Assembly: GCA_050183765.1 (NCBI GenBank)
Contig: JBFXAZ010000011.1
Span: 13,240 to 77,239, forward strand
Length of the DNA: 64,000 nucleotides
Direction: 5' to 3'
DNA from: JAFAZJ01 sp050183765
GTDB taxonomy: Bacteria; Pseudomonadota; Alphaproteobacteria; Reyranellales; Reyranellaceae
Both the position numbers and the translations under genes were made by a program. The notes beneath the pieces are model-generated. The model had not been told where the DNA came from. It did not search any database and was given only the letters and a program-made list of their open reading frames with translations. Below are positions 9,286 to 17,488 of this stretch, one piece after another. The first letter of the stretch is position 1, and the number at the start of each line of letters is the position of its first letter.

Positions 9286-9561
9286 ATGCAGCCGGCTACC
9301 AAGACCTCCTGCCTGAAACGCCTCAATCGCATCGAGGGCCAGGTGCGCGGTGTCGCACGCATGGTCGAGGACGACCGCTACTGCATCGACGTCATGACGC
9401 AGATCTCGGCGATCCAGGCGGCGCTCAAGCGCGTCGCCGACGAGGTGCTGCAGGACCACGTCGGCCATTGCGTCGAGCACGCCATCGCATCGGGCGACAA
9501 GGCCGGCCAGCGCCAGAAGATCGCCGAGCTGATGGACGTGCTCGGTCGCCTGAAGACCTGA
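9286..9561 (+). CDS. csoR: CsoR copper-sensing transcriptional repressor
   Basis: This 91-residue all-helical repressor releases DNA when it binds Cu+. The family start RLNRIEGQVRGVARMVEDDR is present in shortened form (residues 13-31). The Cu+ ligands of CsoR, Cys-x24-His-x3-Cys, match Cys33, His58 and Cys62 exactly in spacing, which favours CsoR over FrmR or RcnR. ATG at 9286 is the start. The gene faces copA across two operator palindromes and converges with the DUF305 gene after seven bases. Confidence 0.9.
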   Translation: MQPATKTSCLKRLNRIEGQVRGVARMVEDDRYCIDVMTQISAIQAALKRVADEVLQDHVGHCVEHAIASGDKAGQRQKIAELMDVLGRLKT

Positions 9562-9568
9562 GCTGGCG

Positions 9569-10066
9569 CTATCGGCTGGCGGTGGAGGCGGCCGGCAGGT
9601 CGGGTGCACCCTGCGGCACCGGGTTGCGCGACAGATCGTCGATCAGGCTTTTCATTTCGCCGATCTCGCGGACCTGTGCCTCGATGATGCCGTCAGCCAG
9701 CTTGCGCACGCGCGGATCGCGGATATGGGCGCGCTCGCTGGTCATGATGGCGATCGAGTGGTGCGGGATCATCGCCTTCATGTAGGAGACGTCGCCGACC
9801 GTCTCCTGGCTGCGCACCAGCCAGAGCGACGCGGCGAAGGCGGCGACGGCGGCTGCGACGATGGCGATGTTCGCCCGGCGATTCCTGTACATCCCCCACA
9901 TGAAACCGAGCATGACCACGGTCATGGTCGCGCCCATCACCACCGCCATCCACGCGCGCGTCTGGCTGAACAGCGCATGATCGAGGGCGTAGGTGTTGAG
10001 GTACATCAGCCCGAACATCACCACGGTCGACGTGGCGATCATCGCGCCGAATCGTGCATAGGACAT
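9569..10066 (-). CDS. DUF305 membrane protein of the copper cluster
   Basis: A 165-residue protein with about three membrane helices in its first 85 residues, followed by a periplasmic DUF305 helix. The helix contains the family motif MIPHHSIAIMTSERA and the pair KLADGIIEAQ...EIGEMK. DUF305 proteins are common in copper and silver resistance clusters, with a proposed role in periplasmic metal handling. It is the last gene of the minus-strand copper-export block. Confidence 0.85.
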   Translation of the reverse strand: MSYARFGAMIATSTVVMFGLMYLNTYALDHALFSQTRAWMAVVMGATMTVVMLGFMWGMYRNRRANIAIVAAAVAAFAASLWLVRSQETVGDVSYMKAMIPHHSIAIMTSERAHIRDPRVRKLADGIIEAQVREIGEMKSLIDDLSRNPVPQGAPDLPAASTASR

Positions 10067-10153
10067 GGGGCGCTCCCGAATCGGTCCGCAACCTTGGAAA
10101 CACGGCGGGATGCCGCCGGTTCCGCTGCTGCGCGGGAGGTCCGCCCGCGCCCG

Positions 10154-10450
10154 CTACGGCGCCTTGCGCAGCCTGGTGATCGTGATCTGCCCGTTGACGC
10201 GCTCGGCCTCGAAGACGACGCGATCGCCGGGCTTCACCGCCTTGAGCATCGCGGGATCGCCGGCACGGAACACCATGGTCATGGCCTCCATGTCGAGGTT
10301 CTTGATCGGCCCGTGCTTGAGCGTGATCTTGCCCTGGGCAGTGTCGATCTTGGTCACCTGCCCGTTGACCGGCGCCGCCTGGGCGAGCGCGAGCGTGGAG
10401 GCGAAGCTGAGCGCGGCGGCGAGAATGAACTTGCGCATTGGTTTGCTCAT
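10154..10450 (-). CDS. CusF-like periplasmic copper-binding protein
   Basis: A 98-residue exported protein. A signal peptide (KFILAAALSFASTLALAQA) is followed by a small OB-fold beta-barrel of the CusF/COG5569 type. The Cu+/Ag+ ligand region reads KHGPIKNLDMEAMTMVF: a His, two Met and the nearby aromatic position of CusF can be seen, although the classical ligand Trp is replaced. It should act as a periplasmic metallochaperone. The start is M1 at 10450, or M5 at 10438. Confidence 0.85.
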   Translation of the reverse strand: MSKPMRKFILAAALSFASTLALAQAAPVNGQVTKIDTAQGKITLKHGPIKNLDMEAMTMVFRAGDPAMLKAVKPGDRVVFEAERVNGQITITRLRKAP

Positions 10451-10532
10451 TCAGCGGTGATGGCTTCAGGTTTCGTGTCGTGAGCGCCGCAGGCGCGGGG
10501 TGCGTCCGCCGCCACCTGTGCGATCGTCGCGT

Positions 10533-11909
10533 TCAGTGCTTGTGGCCCTGCGGCTTCACCGCGCGTAGCGGCGTCGGTGTCGTCGGCGCGGGTGTCGGCG
10601 CGCGCGGTGCCGCGGCATCGGGGCCGGTCCATTCCCAGGCGACCGTGCCGGCGGGGTGCTTGTAGTGGCCGGGATCGGCGTAGTCGTCGGCGGCCAGCCC
10701 TTCGCGCACCTTCACGACCGAGAACATGCCGCCCATCTCGACCGGCCCGAACTGGCCGAAGCCGGTCATCATCGGCAGCGTGTTGTCGGGCAGCGGCATC
10801 TCCATCTCGCCCATGTCGGCCATGCCCGCCGTGCCCATCGCCATGTAGTCGGGCACCATCAGCCGCATCTTCCTGGCGAAGTCGCGCTTGTCGACGCCGA
10901 TATAGGTCTTCACGTCGTGACCCATGGCGTTCATCGTGTGGTGCGACTTGTGGCAGTGGATCGCCCAGTCGCCCGGCTCGGTGGCGACGAACTCGTAGGC
11001 GCGCATCGCGCCCACCGGGATGTCGATGGTGACCTCCGGCCAGCGCGCCTCGGGCCGCACCCAGCCGCCGTCGGTGCAGGTGACCTCGAAATCGTAGCCG
11101 TGCATGTGCATCGGATGGTTGGTCATGGTGAGGTTGCCGACGCGCACGCGCACGCGGTCGCCTTTTCGCACCACCAGCGGATCGATGCCGGGGAATACCC
11201 GGCTGTTCCAGGCCCACAGGTTGAAGTCGAGCATGGTGTTGACCTGCGGCACGTAACCGCCGGGACGGATGTCGAAGGCGTTGAGCAGGAAGACGAAGTC
11301 GCGATCGACGCGGTGCAGCGCCGGATCGCGCGGATGGACGACGAAGAAGCCCATCATGCCCATCGCCATCTGCACCATCTCGTCGGCGTGCGGGTGGTAC
11401 ATGAAGGTGCCGCTCTTCTTCAGCTCGAACTCGTAGACGAAGGTCTTGCCCGGCTTGATGTGCGGCTGCGTCAGGCCGCCGACGCCGTCCATGCCGTTGG
11501 GCAGGACCATGCCGTGCCAGTGAACGGTGGTGTGCTCGGGCAGCCGGTTGGTGACGAAGATGCGCACCTTGTCGCCCTCGACCGCTTCGATGGTCGGGCC
11601 CGGGCTCTGGCCGTTGTAGCCCCACAGATGCGCCGACATGCCCGGCGCCATCTCGCGCACGACGGGCTCGGCGACGAGATGGAATTCCTTCCAGCCGTCC
11701 TTCATGCGCCAGGGCAGGGTCCAGCCGTTGAGCGTCACCACGGGCTGGTAGTCGGGACCGGTGCCGGGACGCAGCGGCGGACGCATCTTCGCATCGCCGA
11801 CGACCGGCGCCTCGGGGATCGCCTGGGCCTGCACGCGGCCGCTCACCGCGCCGGCGCCGAGCAGCGCCAGGCCGGACGCAGTCATCACATCGCGACGGGA
11901 TAGGGTCAT
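10533..11909 (-). CDS. Tat-exported multicopper oxidase (copper detoxification)
   Basis: A 458-residue periplasmic laccase-like oxidase that should oxidise Cu+ to the less toxic Cu2+. The Tat signal SRRDVMTASGLALLGAG starts the protein. Copper ligands are visible as HWHG (near residue 128), HPHADEM, HPMHMHG and the C-terminal HCHKSHH T1/T3 block. A Met-rich stretch (MAMGTAGMADMGEMEM) near the end resembles the Met segments of CueO/CopA oxidases. GGAGAAAGACC precedes the ATG at 11909 and decides the start. It lies between the CusF-like and TolC-like genes. Confidence 0.92.
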   Translation of the reverse strand: MTLSRRDVMTASGLALLGAGAVSGRVQAQAIPEAPVVGDAKMRPPLRPGTGPDYQPVVTLNGWTLPWRMKDGWKEFHLVAEPVVREMAPGMSAHLWGYNGQSPGPTIEAVEGDKVRIFVTNRLPEHTTVHWHGMVLPNGMDGVGGLTQPHIKPGKTFVYEFELKKSGTFMYHPHADEMVQMAMGMMGFFVVHPRDPALHRVDRDFVFLLNAFDIRPGGYVPQVNTMLDFNLWAWNSRVFPGIDPLVVRKGDRVRVRVGNLTMTNHPMHMHGYDFEVTCTDGGWVRPEARWPEVTIDIPVGAMRAYEFVATEPGDWAIHCHKSHHTMNAMGHDVKTYIGVDKRDFARKMRLMVPDYMAMGTAGMADMGEMEMPLPDNTLPMMTGFGQFGPVEMGGMFSVVKVREGLAADDYADPGHYKHPAGTVAWEWTGPDAAAPRAPTPAPTTPTPLRAVKPQGHKH

Positions 11910-11925
11910 GGTCTTTCTCCTTGTC

Positions 11926-12026
11926 GTCGTCCTGAGCGAAGCGAAGGACCTTGCGGTGGTGCCGTCGACCACAACGCCGGTGAATGATCGCGATACCGCG
12001 AGGTTCTTCGCTGCGCTCGGAACGAC
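11926..12026. repeat. 101-bp palindromic repeat, copy 1
   Basis: The element begins GTCGTCCTGAGCG and ends with the inverted form CGCTGCGCTCGGAACGAC. The arms of about 30 bases enclose a variable centre. The same element recurs at 15998, 18555 and 52427 with almost identical length. It lies in the spacer between the multicopper oxidase and the TolC-like gene. Confidence 0.8.
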
Positions 12027-12032
12027 AGGTCT

Positions 12033-13433
12033 CTAGTGACCGCCGCCGGCATTGGCTGCCGGCTGCGCGGTCGGGGACGGGGTGGCGGACATGGGTGAGG
12101 CGCCGCCGCCGATCACGGCGGCGCGCAGGTCGATCTCGGCGAGCAGGAAGTCGCGGCGCGCCTCGATGGCGGCGATGTTGGCGGCGACGCGCTCGCGCGT
12201 CTCGACCAGCAGCTCGAAGACGTCGGCGAGCATGCCGTTGTAGCGCAGCAGGGTTTCCTGGGCGATCACGCGCCTGAGCGGCAGGACGCGCGCCTGGTAG
12301 TGCTGGGCGATCTCGTGCGTCGCGCGCCAGCTCTGATAGGCCATGCGCGCCTCGGACCGCGCCGCCGCCGCGACGGCAGCCAGCTGGTTTACCGCGCGCA
12401 TGTAGGCCTCGCGTTCGCGCCGGAGCTTGACCTGGCCGCCGTCGAAGATCGGGATCTCGAGCTCCAGCTCGAAGCCGCCGCGCGTCGTGCGCCCGTCGGG
12501 ATCGTGCTCGGTGCTGACCAGGCCCGAGAGCTCGAACAGCGAGACGAAGCGGGTGGCCTCGGCGAGGTCGATGCTCCTGGCCAGGATCGCCAGCTCCTGG
12601 CGCGCGATGGCGATGTCGACGCGCCCGGTGATCGCCTCGGCCTCGACATTGGCGATCGGCCGCAGCCGCGCCGGCAGCGCCGGCAGCTGCGTGGGCAGTC
12701 GGACCTCCTGCTCCCACAGGCCGAGCAGCCGAGTCAGCGCCGCGCGTTCCTGCCGCGCACGCAGCCGCGCCCGGGCCAGCTGCGCCGAGAGCTCGGCATA
12801 GGCCGCCGCGGCGCGGGCCTGCTCCAGCTTGGTGGCGCCGCCGGTCTCGCCCAACTTGCGCAGCAGGTCGGCGGTGGCATCGGCGGCGAGGCGCGACTGC
12901 TCGAGGTAGCCGACGATCTGCTGTGCCGCGATCGCGTTGACCCAGGCGCGGCGCGTCCGCAGCGCGAGGCGGTAGGTCGCCTCGATCGCCATCTGCTGCG
13001 CCTGCGCGAAGCGCTGCTTTGCGATCGCCTTGCGTGCCGGCAGGGTGGCCAGCGACAGGATGTTGCCGAGCAGGCGGAACTCCCACTCGACGATGCCCGA
13101 CCCCGCCAGCCGCGACAGAGACAGCCGCGGATTGGGCGGCAGGCTGGCCTCGACCCCGGCGATCTCGCTCAGGCCGAGATCGTTGTAGGCGGCCTGCAGG
13201 GACTTGTTGTTCAGCAGCGCGACCTGCACCGCCGTATCGGCCGTCAGCGGGTCGTGCAGCAGCGCATCGACGCGCTCGCGCGCGCGCCGGGCGTCGGCGA
13301 CCGAGGCGATCTTCACCGTCTCGCCGCCCACCTTGTCGCGAACCGCCGAGGACACGGCGGACATGCCGGCGTCGGGCGAGAACTCGGCGCAGCCGGCGAC
13401 GAGCAGCATGCCCAGGGCGACGACGGCCCTCAT
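12033..13433 (-). CDS. TolC-family outer-membrane efflux lipoprotein
   Basis: A 466-residue outer-membrane channel component with a lipoprotein signal (MLLVAGCAEF) and long amphipathic helices typical of TolC/CusC (ALLNNKSLQAAYNDLGLSE, then NPRLSLSRL). The second OEP repeat is around the AREEAY-type segment near residue 330. The start ATG at 13433 overlaps the stop of the upstream lipoprotein gene as ATGA, so the two are translationally coupled. No RND or MFP partner lies next to it, so it probably serves the copper system or the pump at 19.6-23.8 kb. Confidence 0.85.
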   Translation of the reverse strand: MRAVVALGMLLVAGCAEFSPDAGMSAVSSAVRDKVGGETVKIASVADARRARERVDALLHDPLTADTAVQVALLNNKSLQAAYNDLGLSEIAGVEASLPPNPRLSLSRLAGSGIVEWEFRLLGNILSLATLPARKAIAKQRFAQAQQMAIEATYRLALRTRRAWVNAIAAQQIVGYLEQSRLAADATADLLRKLGETGGATKLEQARAAAAYAELSAQLARARLRARQERAALTRLLGLWEQEVRLPTQLPALPARLRPIANVEAEAITGRVDIAIARQELAILARSIDLAEATRFVSLFELSGLVSTEHDPDGRTTRGGFELELEIPIFDGGQVKLRREREAYMRAVNQLAAVAAAARSEARMAYQSWRATHEIAQHYQARVLPLRRVIAQETLLRYNGMLADVFELLVETRERVAANIAAIEARRDFLLAEIDLRAAVIGGGASPMSATPSPTAQPAANAGGGH

Positions 13434-13687
13434 GGCGAGCCTCCGCGTCGCGGCGCCACGCGTTCGTTCATCTCGCGCCAGGGTCTCGGCTCGACAGGCT
13501 GGTGGAGCACCGTGCCCGCCGTGACCGGCGTGTCGTCGGCGGACGACCGGCCGGCACGCGGATCGGCCGGATCGGGCCCCGATGTGATGGCGGGCAGCGA
13601 GGCGTTGCCGCAACCGGCCAGCGCCAGCGCGCAGCCCATGGCGAGAAGCCGCCTCCGCGCGGCGCGGATACGCGATACGTCGGGCAT
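13430..13687 (-). CDS. Small lipoprotein coupled to the TolC-like gene
   Basis: An 85-residue protein with a lipobox in LLAMGCALALAGCGN, then a hydrophilic Pro/Arg-rich tail ending RVAPRRGGSP. Its stop codon overlaps the start of the TolC-like gene by four bases. The tail pattern VTAGTVLHQPVEPRPW is of the kind seen in small lipoproteins encoded with copper-efflux channels. The function is unknown. Confidence 0.55.
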   Translation of the reverse strand: MPDVSRIRAARRRLLAMGCALALAGCGNASLPAITSGPDPADPRAGRSSADDTPVTAGTVLHQPVEPRPWREMNERVAPRRGGSP

Positions 13688-13769
13688 GTGAGAAGACCCC
13701 CGGGCGGCGCATGGCCGCACGTCGACGGAAGCGCCGGCCGTCAGGCGGGCGCGCGGACTCGTTGGAGGC

Positions 13770-14141
13770 TCAGCCTTTGGGCGGCGGCGGATCGACGCCG
13801 ATGACGCGCGGCAGCGGCCGGATCGTCAGCAGGGTCAGCAGCGGCCCGCCCACCGGCAGGGCGAGCGCGATAGCCGCGTCGGCGACGGCGGCGAGCGGGA
13901 TGCAGGCCGTGAAGCAGCACAGATGCTGCAGCGCATCGGGCGGATGGTGGCGCCCGTCGTCCGGTGTCGGGGCGTGCGCCGGCTCGTGGCAGGACATGAC
14001 GCGCATGTCGTGACCGCCGGCCTTCGGCGCCGCCATCGCGGCGAAACCGGCGGAGAGCGGCATGCTGATGGCGAACAGCAGCGCCACCGCGAGCCTGAGC
14101 CAGGGTCGTCGGGTGAGGCCGGGGTGGCCACGATCGCGCAT
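13770..14141 (-). CDS. Cys/His-rich exported protein of the copper cluster
   Basis: A 123-residue protein with an N-terminal membrane segment (LRLAVALLFAISMPLSAGFA), a Met/Cys/His-rich middle (MRVMSCHEPAHAP, DDGRHHPPDALQHLCCFTAC) and a second hydrophobic helix, ending PPPPKG. The middle looks suited to binding copper. It resembles the loosely related small proteins (DUF2946-like) often encoded with copper oxidases and TonB receptors; the family call is tentative. It is the first gene of the minus-strand block. Confidence 0.5.
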   Translation of the reverse strand: MRDRGHPGLTRRPWLRLAVALLFAISMPLSAGFAAMAAPKAGGHDMRVMSCHEPAHAPTPDDGRHHPPDALQHLCCFTACIPLAAVADAAIALALPVGGPLLTLLTIRPLPRVIGVDPPPPKG

Positions 14142-14221
14142 GCGCCCTGTATAGGCGCAGCCACGGGAACCGGCAATGATGTCCTGCGTTGTGACAGGTT
14201 GAAAACGGGGAGGAGCGCGTG

Positions 14222-14698
14222 ATGCGTGCTGCGTTGTCGCTGGTCTGGGTGATGCCCGGGCAACGGGGAGAGAATGGGTTCGAGGGCGGCGACAGCGAGA
14301 AGGAGGGCAACGGCCATCCCGCGCCGTCGACGGTGCTGGTGGTCGAGGACGAGGTCCTGGTGCGCATGGCGGTCGCCGACCACCTGAGGCATCGCGGCTA
14401 TCGGGTTCTCGAGGCCAAGACCGGCGAGGAGGCGCAGGCCATCCTGCGCGCCGGCGAGCTGGTCGAGATCCTGTTCTGCGACATCGACCTCGGATCGGGC
14501 ATCAATGGCGTCGAGCTGGCGCGCTGGACGCGCGAGAACTTCCGGGACATCCGCATCCTTCTGACATCGGGCGTCTGGAGGTCGGCGCAGGTCGCCGATG
14601 TCGGCGATGGTCCGCTGGTGGCCAAACCCTACAGCTACGACTTCCTCACCGCGCAGATCGGGAAGCTGCTGGGCGCGATGGGCCGGCGCGGCGGCTAG
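14222..14698 (+). CDS. Single-domain response regulator (CheY-like receiver)
   Basis: The 158-residue protein consists of a receiver domain with no output domain. The acidic pair is in VLVVEDEVLVRM, the phosphorylated Asp is in FCDIDLGSG, the conserved Thr/Ser is in ILLTSG, and the Lys is in VAKPYSYD. A 35-residue extension precedes the domain. The start at ATG 14222 has GGGGAGGAG six bases upstream. It overlaps the convergent MFS gene by four bases. The cognate kinase is not adjacent. Confidence 0.85.
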   Translation: MRAALSLVWVMPGQRGENGFEGGDSEKEGNGHPAPSTVLVVEDEVLVRMAVADHLRHRGYRVLEAKTGEEAQAILRAGELVEILFCDIDLGSGINGVELARWTRENFRDIRILLTSGVWRSAQVADVGDGPLVAKPYSYDFLTAQIGKLLGAMGRRGG

Positions 14699-15924
14699 CC
14701 GCCGCGGTCGCCGGCCAGCTCGCGCGGGCGGATGGCAAGGAAGACCGCCAGGGCCGCGACCATGAGCACGGCGACGAGCAGGAAGGCGAGGCCCCAGGCC
14801 ATCGGCGACATGCCGCCGGCGAGATCGAGCGTCCAGCCGATCGCCAGCGGGCCGACGAAGCCGCCGCCATAGCCCAGCATCGAATGCACCGCGAGCGTGG
14901 CGCCGCGCCGCGACGGCTCGGCCGTGCCGGCGGCGCCGGCGGTGAGCGAGGACGAGTCGAGCCAGATCACCATGCCGTAGACCAGCAGCAGCACGACGGC
15001 GATCCAGTAGCCCAGCGATCCGAGGAAGCCGAGGCCCGCAGCGAAGGCGATCGACAGCAGCATGGCGGCGGTGACCAGGCGTCGGCGGCCGAAGCGGATC
15101 GAGGCTTCGTTGCCGATCACGCTTGCCGTCGTGCCCAGCAGCGCCAGCGCGGTCACGACCACGGTGGGCGAGATGGTCTGCGCCGCGGCCCCGGTGGCGG
15201 TGGCCACCCAGGCGAGGAAGGCGACGCCCCAGCCGCGCAGGGCGTTCATCTCCAAGGTGTGCACGCAATAGGCCAGCGCATAGGCCATGGCCGAGCGGTT
15301 GCGCAGCACCGGCCGGAAGTCGAACAGCGCCGGTCGCGTCGCGGCGCTGCTGGCCGGCGGCGTGCGGCCCGGCACCTGCGTGGCGACGGCGATCCACGCA
15401 ATCGCCGCCGTGCAGCCGGCGACGATGAAAGCGGCGTGCCATCCGAGGTGCTGGGCGATCAGGTCGCCGAGCAGGAAGGACAGCGCGCCGGACACGCCGA
15501 TGCTGGCGGCATGGCCGGTGACTGCCCGGGACATCATCCTGGCGTCGACCTGGTCGGCCAGCAGCTTCAGGCCGGTCATGTAGGTGCCGGCCCAGCCCAT
15601 GCCGGCCAGCGCGCGCAATGCCATCGCCGACCAGAAGCCTTCGGCGAGCAGGCCGAACAGCAGGTGGCCGACGATGGTGCAGGCGACACCGAAGAGATAG
15701 ACGCGCTTGGCGTCGATGCGGTCGGTCAGCGTCACCAGCACCGGCACCGCAAGCATGTAGGCGGCGTAGAACGACGAGGTGATCCAGCCGGCCTCGCTGT
15801 TGCTGAGCGACCAGCGCCGCATCATCTGCGGCAGCAGCGCCGGCCAGAAATAGGCACCGATCTGCACCAGCACCTGTGCCGCGCAGACGATGGCGACGAG
15901 ACGGGCGGGGGAGGACGTGGTCAT
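14695..15924 (-). CDS. MFS transporter
   Basis: A 409-residue, 12-helix major facilitator. The loop 2-3 signature is visible as TDRIDAKRVYLFG, and the second half repeats it as GNEASIRFGRRRLVTAAM. The N-terminus begins directly with helix 1 (VAIVCAAQVLVQIGAYFW). The substrate cannot be inferred. It is separated from the ars island by a copy of the 100-bp palindromic repeat. Confidence 0.8.
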   Translation of the reverse strand: MTTSSPARLVAIVCAAQVLVQIGAYFWPALLPQMMRRWSLSNSEAGWITSSFYAAYMLAVPVLVTLTDRIDAKRVYLFGVACTIVGHLLFGLLAEGFWSAMALRALAGMGWAGTYMTGLKLLADQVDARMMSRAVTGHAASIGVSGALSFLLGDLIAQHLGWHAAFIVAGCTAAIAWIAVATQVPGRTPPASSAATRPALFDFRPVLRNRSAMAYALAYCVHTLEMNALRGWGVAFLAWVATATGAAAQTISPTVVVTALALLGTTASVIGNEASIRFGRRRLVTAAMLLSIAFAAGLGFLGSLGYWIAVVLLLVYGMVIWLDSSSLTAGAAGTAEPSRRGATLAVHSMLGYGGGFVGPLAIGWTLDLAGGMSPMAWGLAFLLVAVLMVAALAVFLAIRPRELAGDRGG

Positions 15925-15997
15925 GATCCGGCTGGATCAAAGGCCGCGGATCGCGACCTGTCAACCGTAGTTCTAGAAGGTTGGAAATATATCCGCC

Positions 15998-16097
15998 GTC
16001 GTCCTGAGCGCAGCGAAGGACCTGGCGGTAGGGCGGCCAAACCCAGATGCATGATCGCCCGCACCACCGCCAGATCCTTCGCTGCGCTCAGGATGAC
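15998..16097. repeat. 100-bp palindromic repeat, copy 2
   Basis: The same element as at 11926: it starts GTCGTCCTGAGCGCAGCG and ends CGCTGCGCTCAGGATGAC, with a variable middle. It lies just downstream of arsJ. Confidence 0.8.
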
Positions 16098-16124
16098 GAA
16101 GGGCGTTGGTCCGCCCGAAAAGCG

Positions 16125-17351
16125 TCAATGCGCCAGCCGGCCCGGCGTGTCGTCGGCGAGGCGGTGCGGCAGCAGGAAGGTGATCGTCCAGCAGGCGATC
16201 AGCATCGCCGCCGAGCCGAGCAGGCAGGCGACCATGCCGCCCCACTCGTAGAGCGCGCCCGACAGCATCATGCCGGCCAGCCGTCCCGCGGCGTTGGCGG
16301 CGTAGTAGAAGCCGACATCCTCGGCCGCCTTCTTCGAGCCGGCATAGGCGAGGATCAGGTAGGAGTGCAGCGAGGAGTTCACCGCGAAGGGCAGGCCGAA
16401 GAGCGAAAGGCCGATGGCGACGACCAGGTCGGGGCGCCACAGGCCGGGCTCGCGCAGCAGCAGCGCCAGCGCGATCGGCACCGCCGCCAGCAGGCCGGCC
16501 CAGACTCGCGCGGTCGGCACCTCGCGACTGAGCCCGTCGGCGCTGCGCGCGATCAGCGAGGGCGCCGCCGCCTGCACGAGGCCGTAGCCGATGGTCCAGG
16601 CGGCGAGGAACCCGCCGACCTCGACGAAGCGCCAGCCGGCCGCGTAGAGGAACACCGGCAGGCCGACGACGAACCACACCTCGCGCGCGCCGAACATGAA
16701 GATGCGCGCCGCCGCCAGCATGTTCACGCCGCGCGACTTCGACAGGAACTCGCGCATCGACTTCGACGACTTGCCCTTGCCCAGGCTGCGCGGCAGCAGC
16801 GCCACGCCGGCGAGGAAGATCACGCCGATCACGCCGGCCATCAGCCACAGCGCGCCGCGGAAGCCGATGGCCTCGAGCAGCAGGCCGCCGAGGAAGAAGC
16901 CGACGCCCTTCATCGCGTTCTTCGAGCCGGTGAACCACGCCACCCACTTGAAGAGCTGGCTCGAGCCGGCGTCCGATGTCGCCTTGATCGCCGATTTCGA
17001 CGCGGTCTTGGTGAAGTCCTTGGCCAGGCCGGCGATGCCCTGCGCGGCGACGACCCAGGCGACCGACATCGCGGCCGTCCAGGTCGGATCGAGCGCCGAG
17101 AGCATCACCAGGCCGGCGACCTGCAGCGCCTGGCCGGCGGCGAGCATGCGCGGGATGCCGAAGCGCGTCGCAAGCCAGCCGCCGCCGAGATTGGCGACGA
17201 TGCCGGCGAACTCGTAGAGCAGGAACAGGAAGGCCAGCGTGAACGGCGAGTAGCCGAGCTGGAAGAAGTGCAGCAGCACCAGCATGCGCAACGCACCGTC
17301 GACCAGGGTGAAGCCCCAGTACGACGCGGTGACGACGAGGTAGTTGCGCAT
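16125..17351 (-). CDS. arsJ: ArsJ organoarsenical (1-arseno-3-phosphoglycerate) efflux permease
   Basis: A 408-residue MFS carrier that exports 1-arseno-3-phosphoglycerate, the product GAPDH makes from arsenate. The ArsJ-type stretch AKDFTKTASKSAIKATS near residues 113-130, followed by FKWVAWFTGSKNAMKGVG, is characteristic of the family. The gene directly follows the GAPDH gene at 17489, the standard gapdh-arsJ pairing that confers arsenate resistance without reduction. Confidence 0.92.
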   Translation of the reverse strand: MRNYLVVTASYWGFTLVDGALRMLVLLHFFQLGYSPFTLAFLFLLYEFAGIVANLGGGWLATRFGIPRMLAAGQALQVAGLVMLSALDPTWTAAMSVAWVVAAQGIAGLAKDFTKTASKSAIKATSDAGSSQLFKWVAWFTGSKNAMKGVGFFLGGLLLEAIGFRGALWLMAGVIGVIFLAGVALLPRSLGKGKSSKSMREFLSKSRGVNMLAAARIFMFGAREVWFVVGLPVFLYAAGWRFVEVGGFLAAWTIGYGLVQAAAPSLIARSADGLSREVPTARVWAGLLAAVPIALALLLREPGLWRPDLVVAIGLSLFGLPFAVNSSLHSYLILAYAGSKKAAEDVGFYYAANAAGRLAGMMLSGALYEWGGMVACLLGSAAMLIACWTITFLLPHRLADDTPGRLAH

Positions 17352-17362
17352 GGCTGCTCCTC

Positions 17363-17486
17363 ACCTTCCCTCGGAGGGCGAAGGTGGCGCGGAGCGACGG
17401 ATGGGGGATATCGAAGACGAACGGAGGAGTCCGTCTTCGACATCCCCCATCCGCCCTTCGGGCACCTTCCCCCTCTGGGGGAAGGT
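17363..17486. repeat. Intergenic inverted repeat between gapdh and arsJ
   Basis: The spacer reads ACCTTCCC...GAAGGTGGCGCGGAGCGACGG, with a mirrored right arm ending GGGGGAAGGT and a central pair ATGGGGGATATCGAAGAC and GTCTTCGACATCCCCCAT. It folds into a long hairpin of about 124 bases. It is probably a mobile or REP-like intergenic element rather than a terminator, since arsJ follows it. Confidence 0.6.
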
Positions 17487-17488
17487 AA

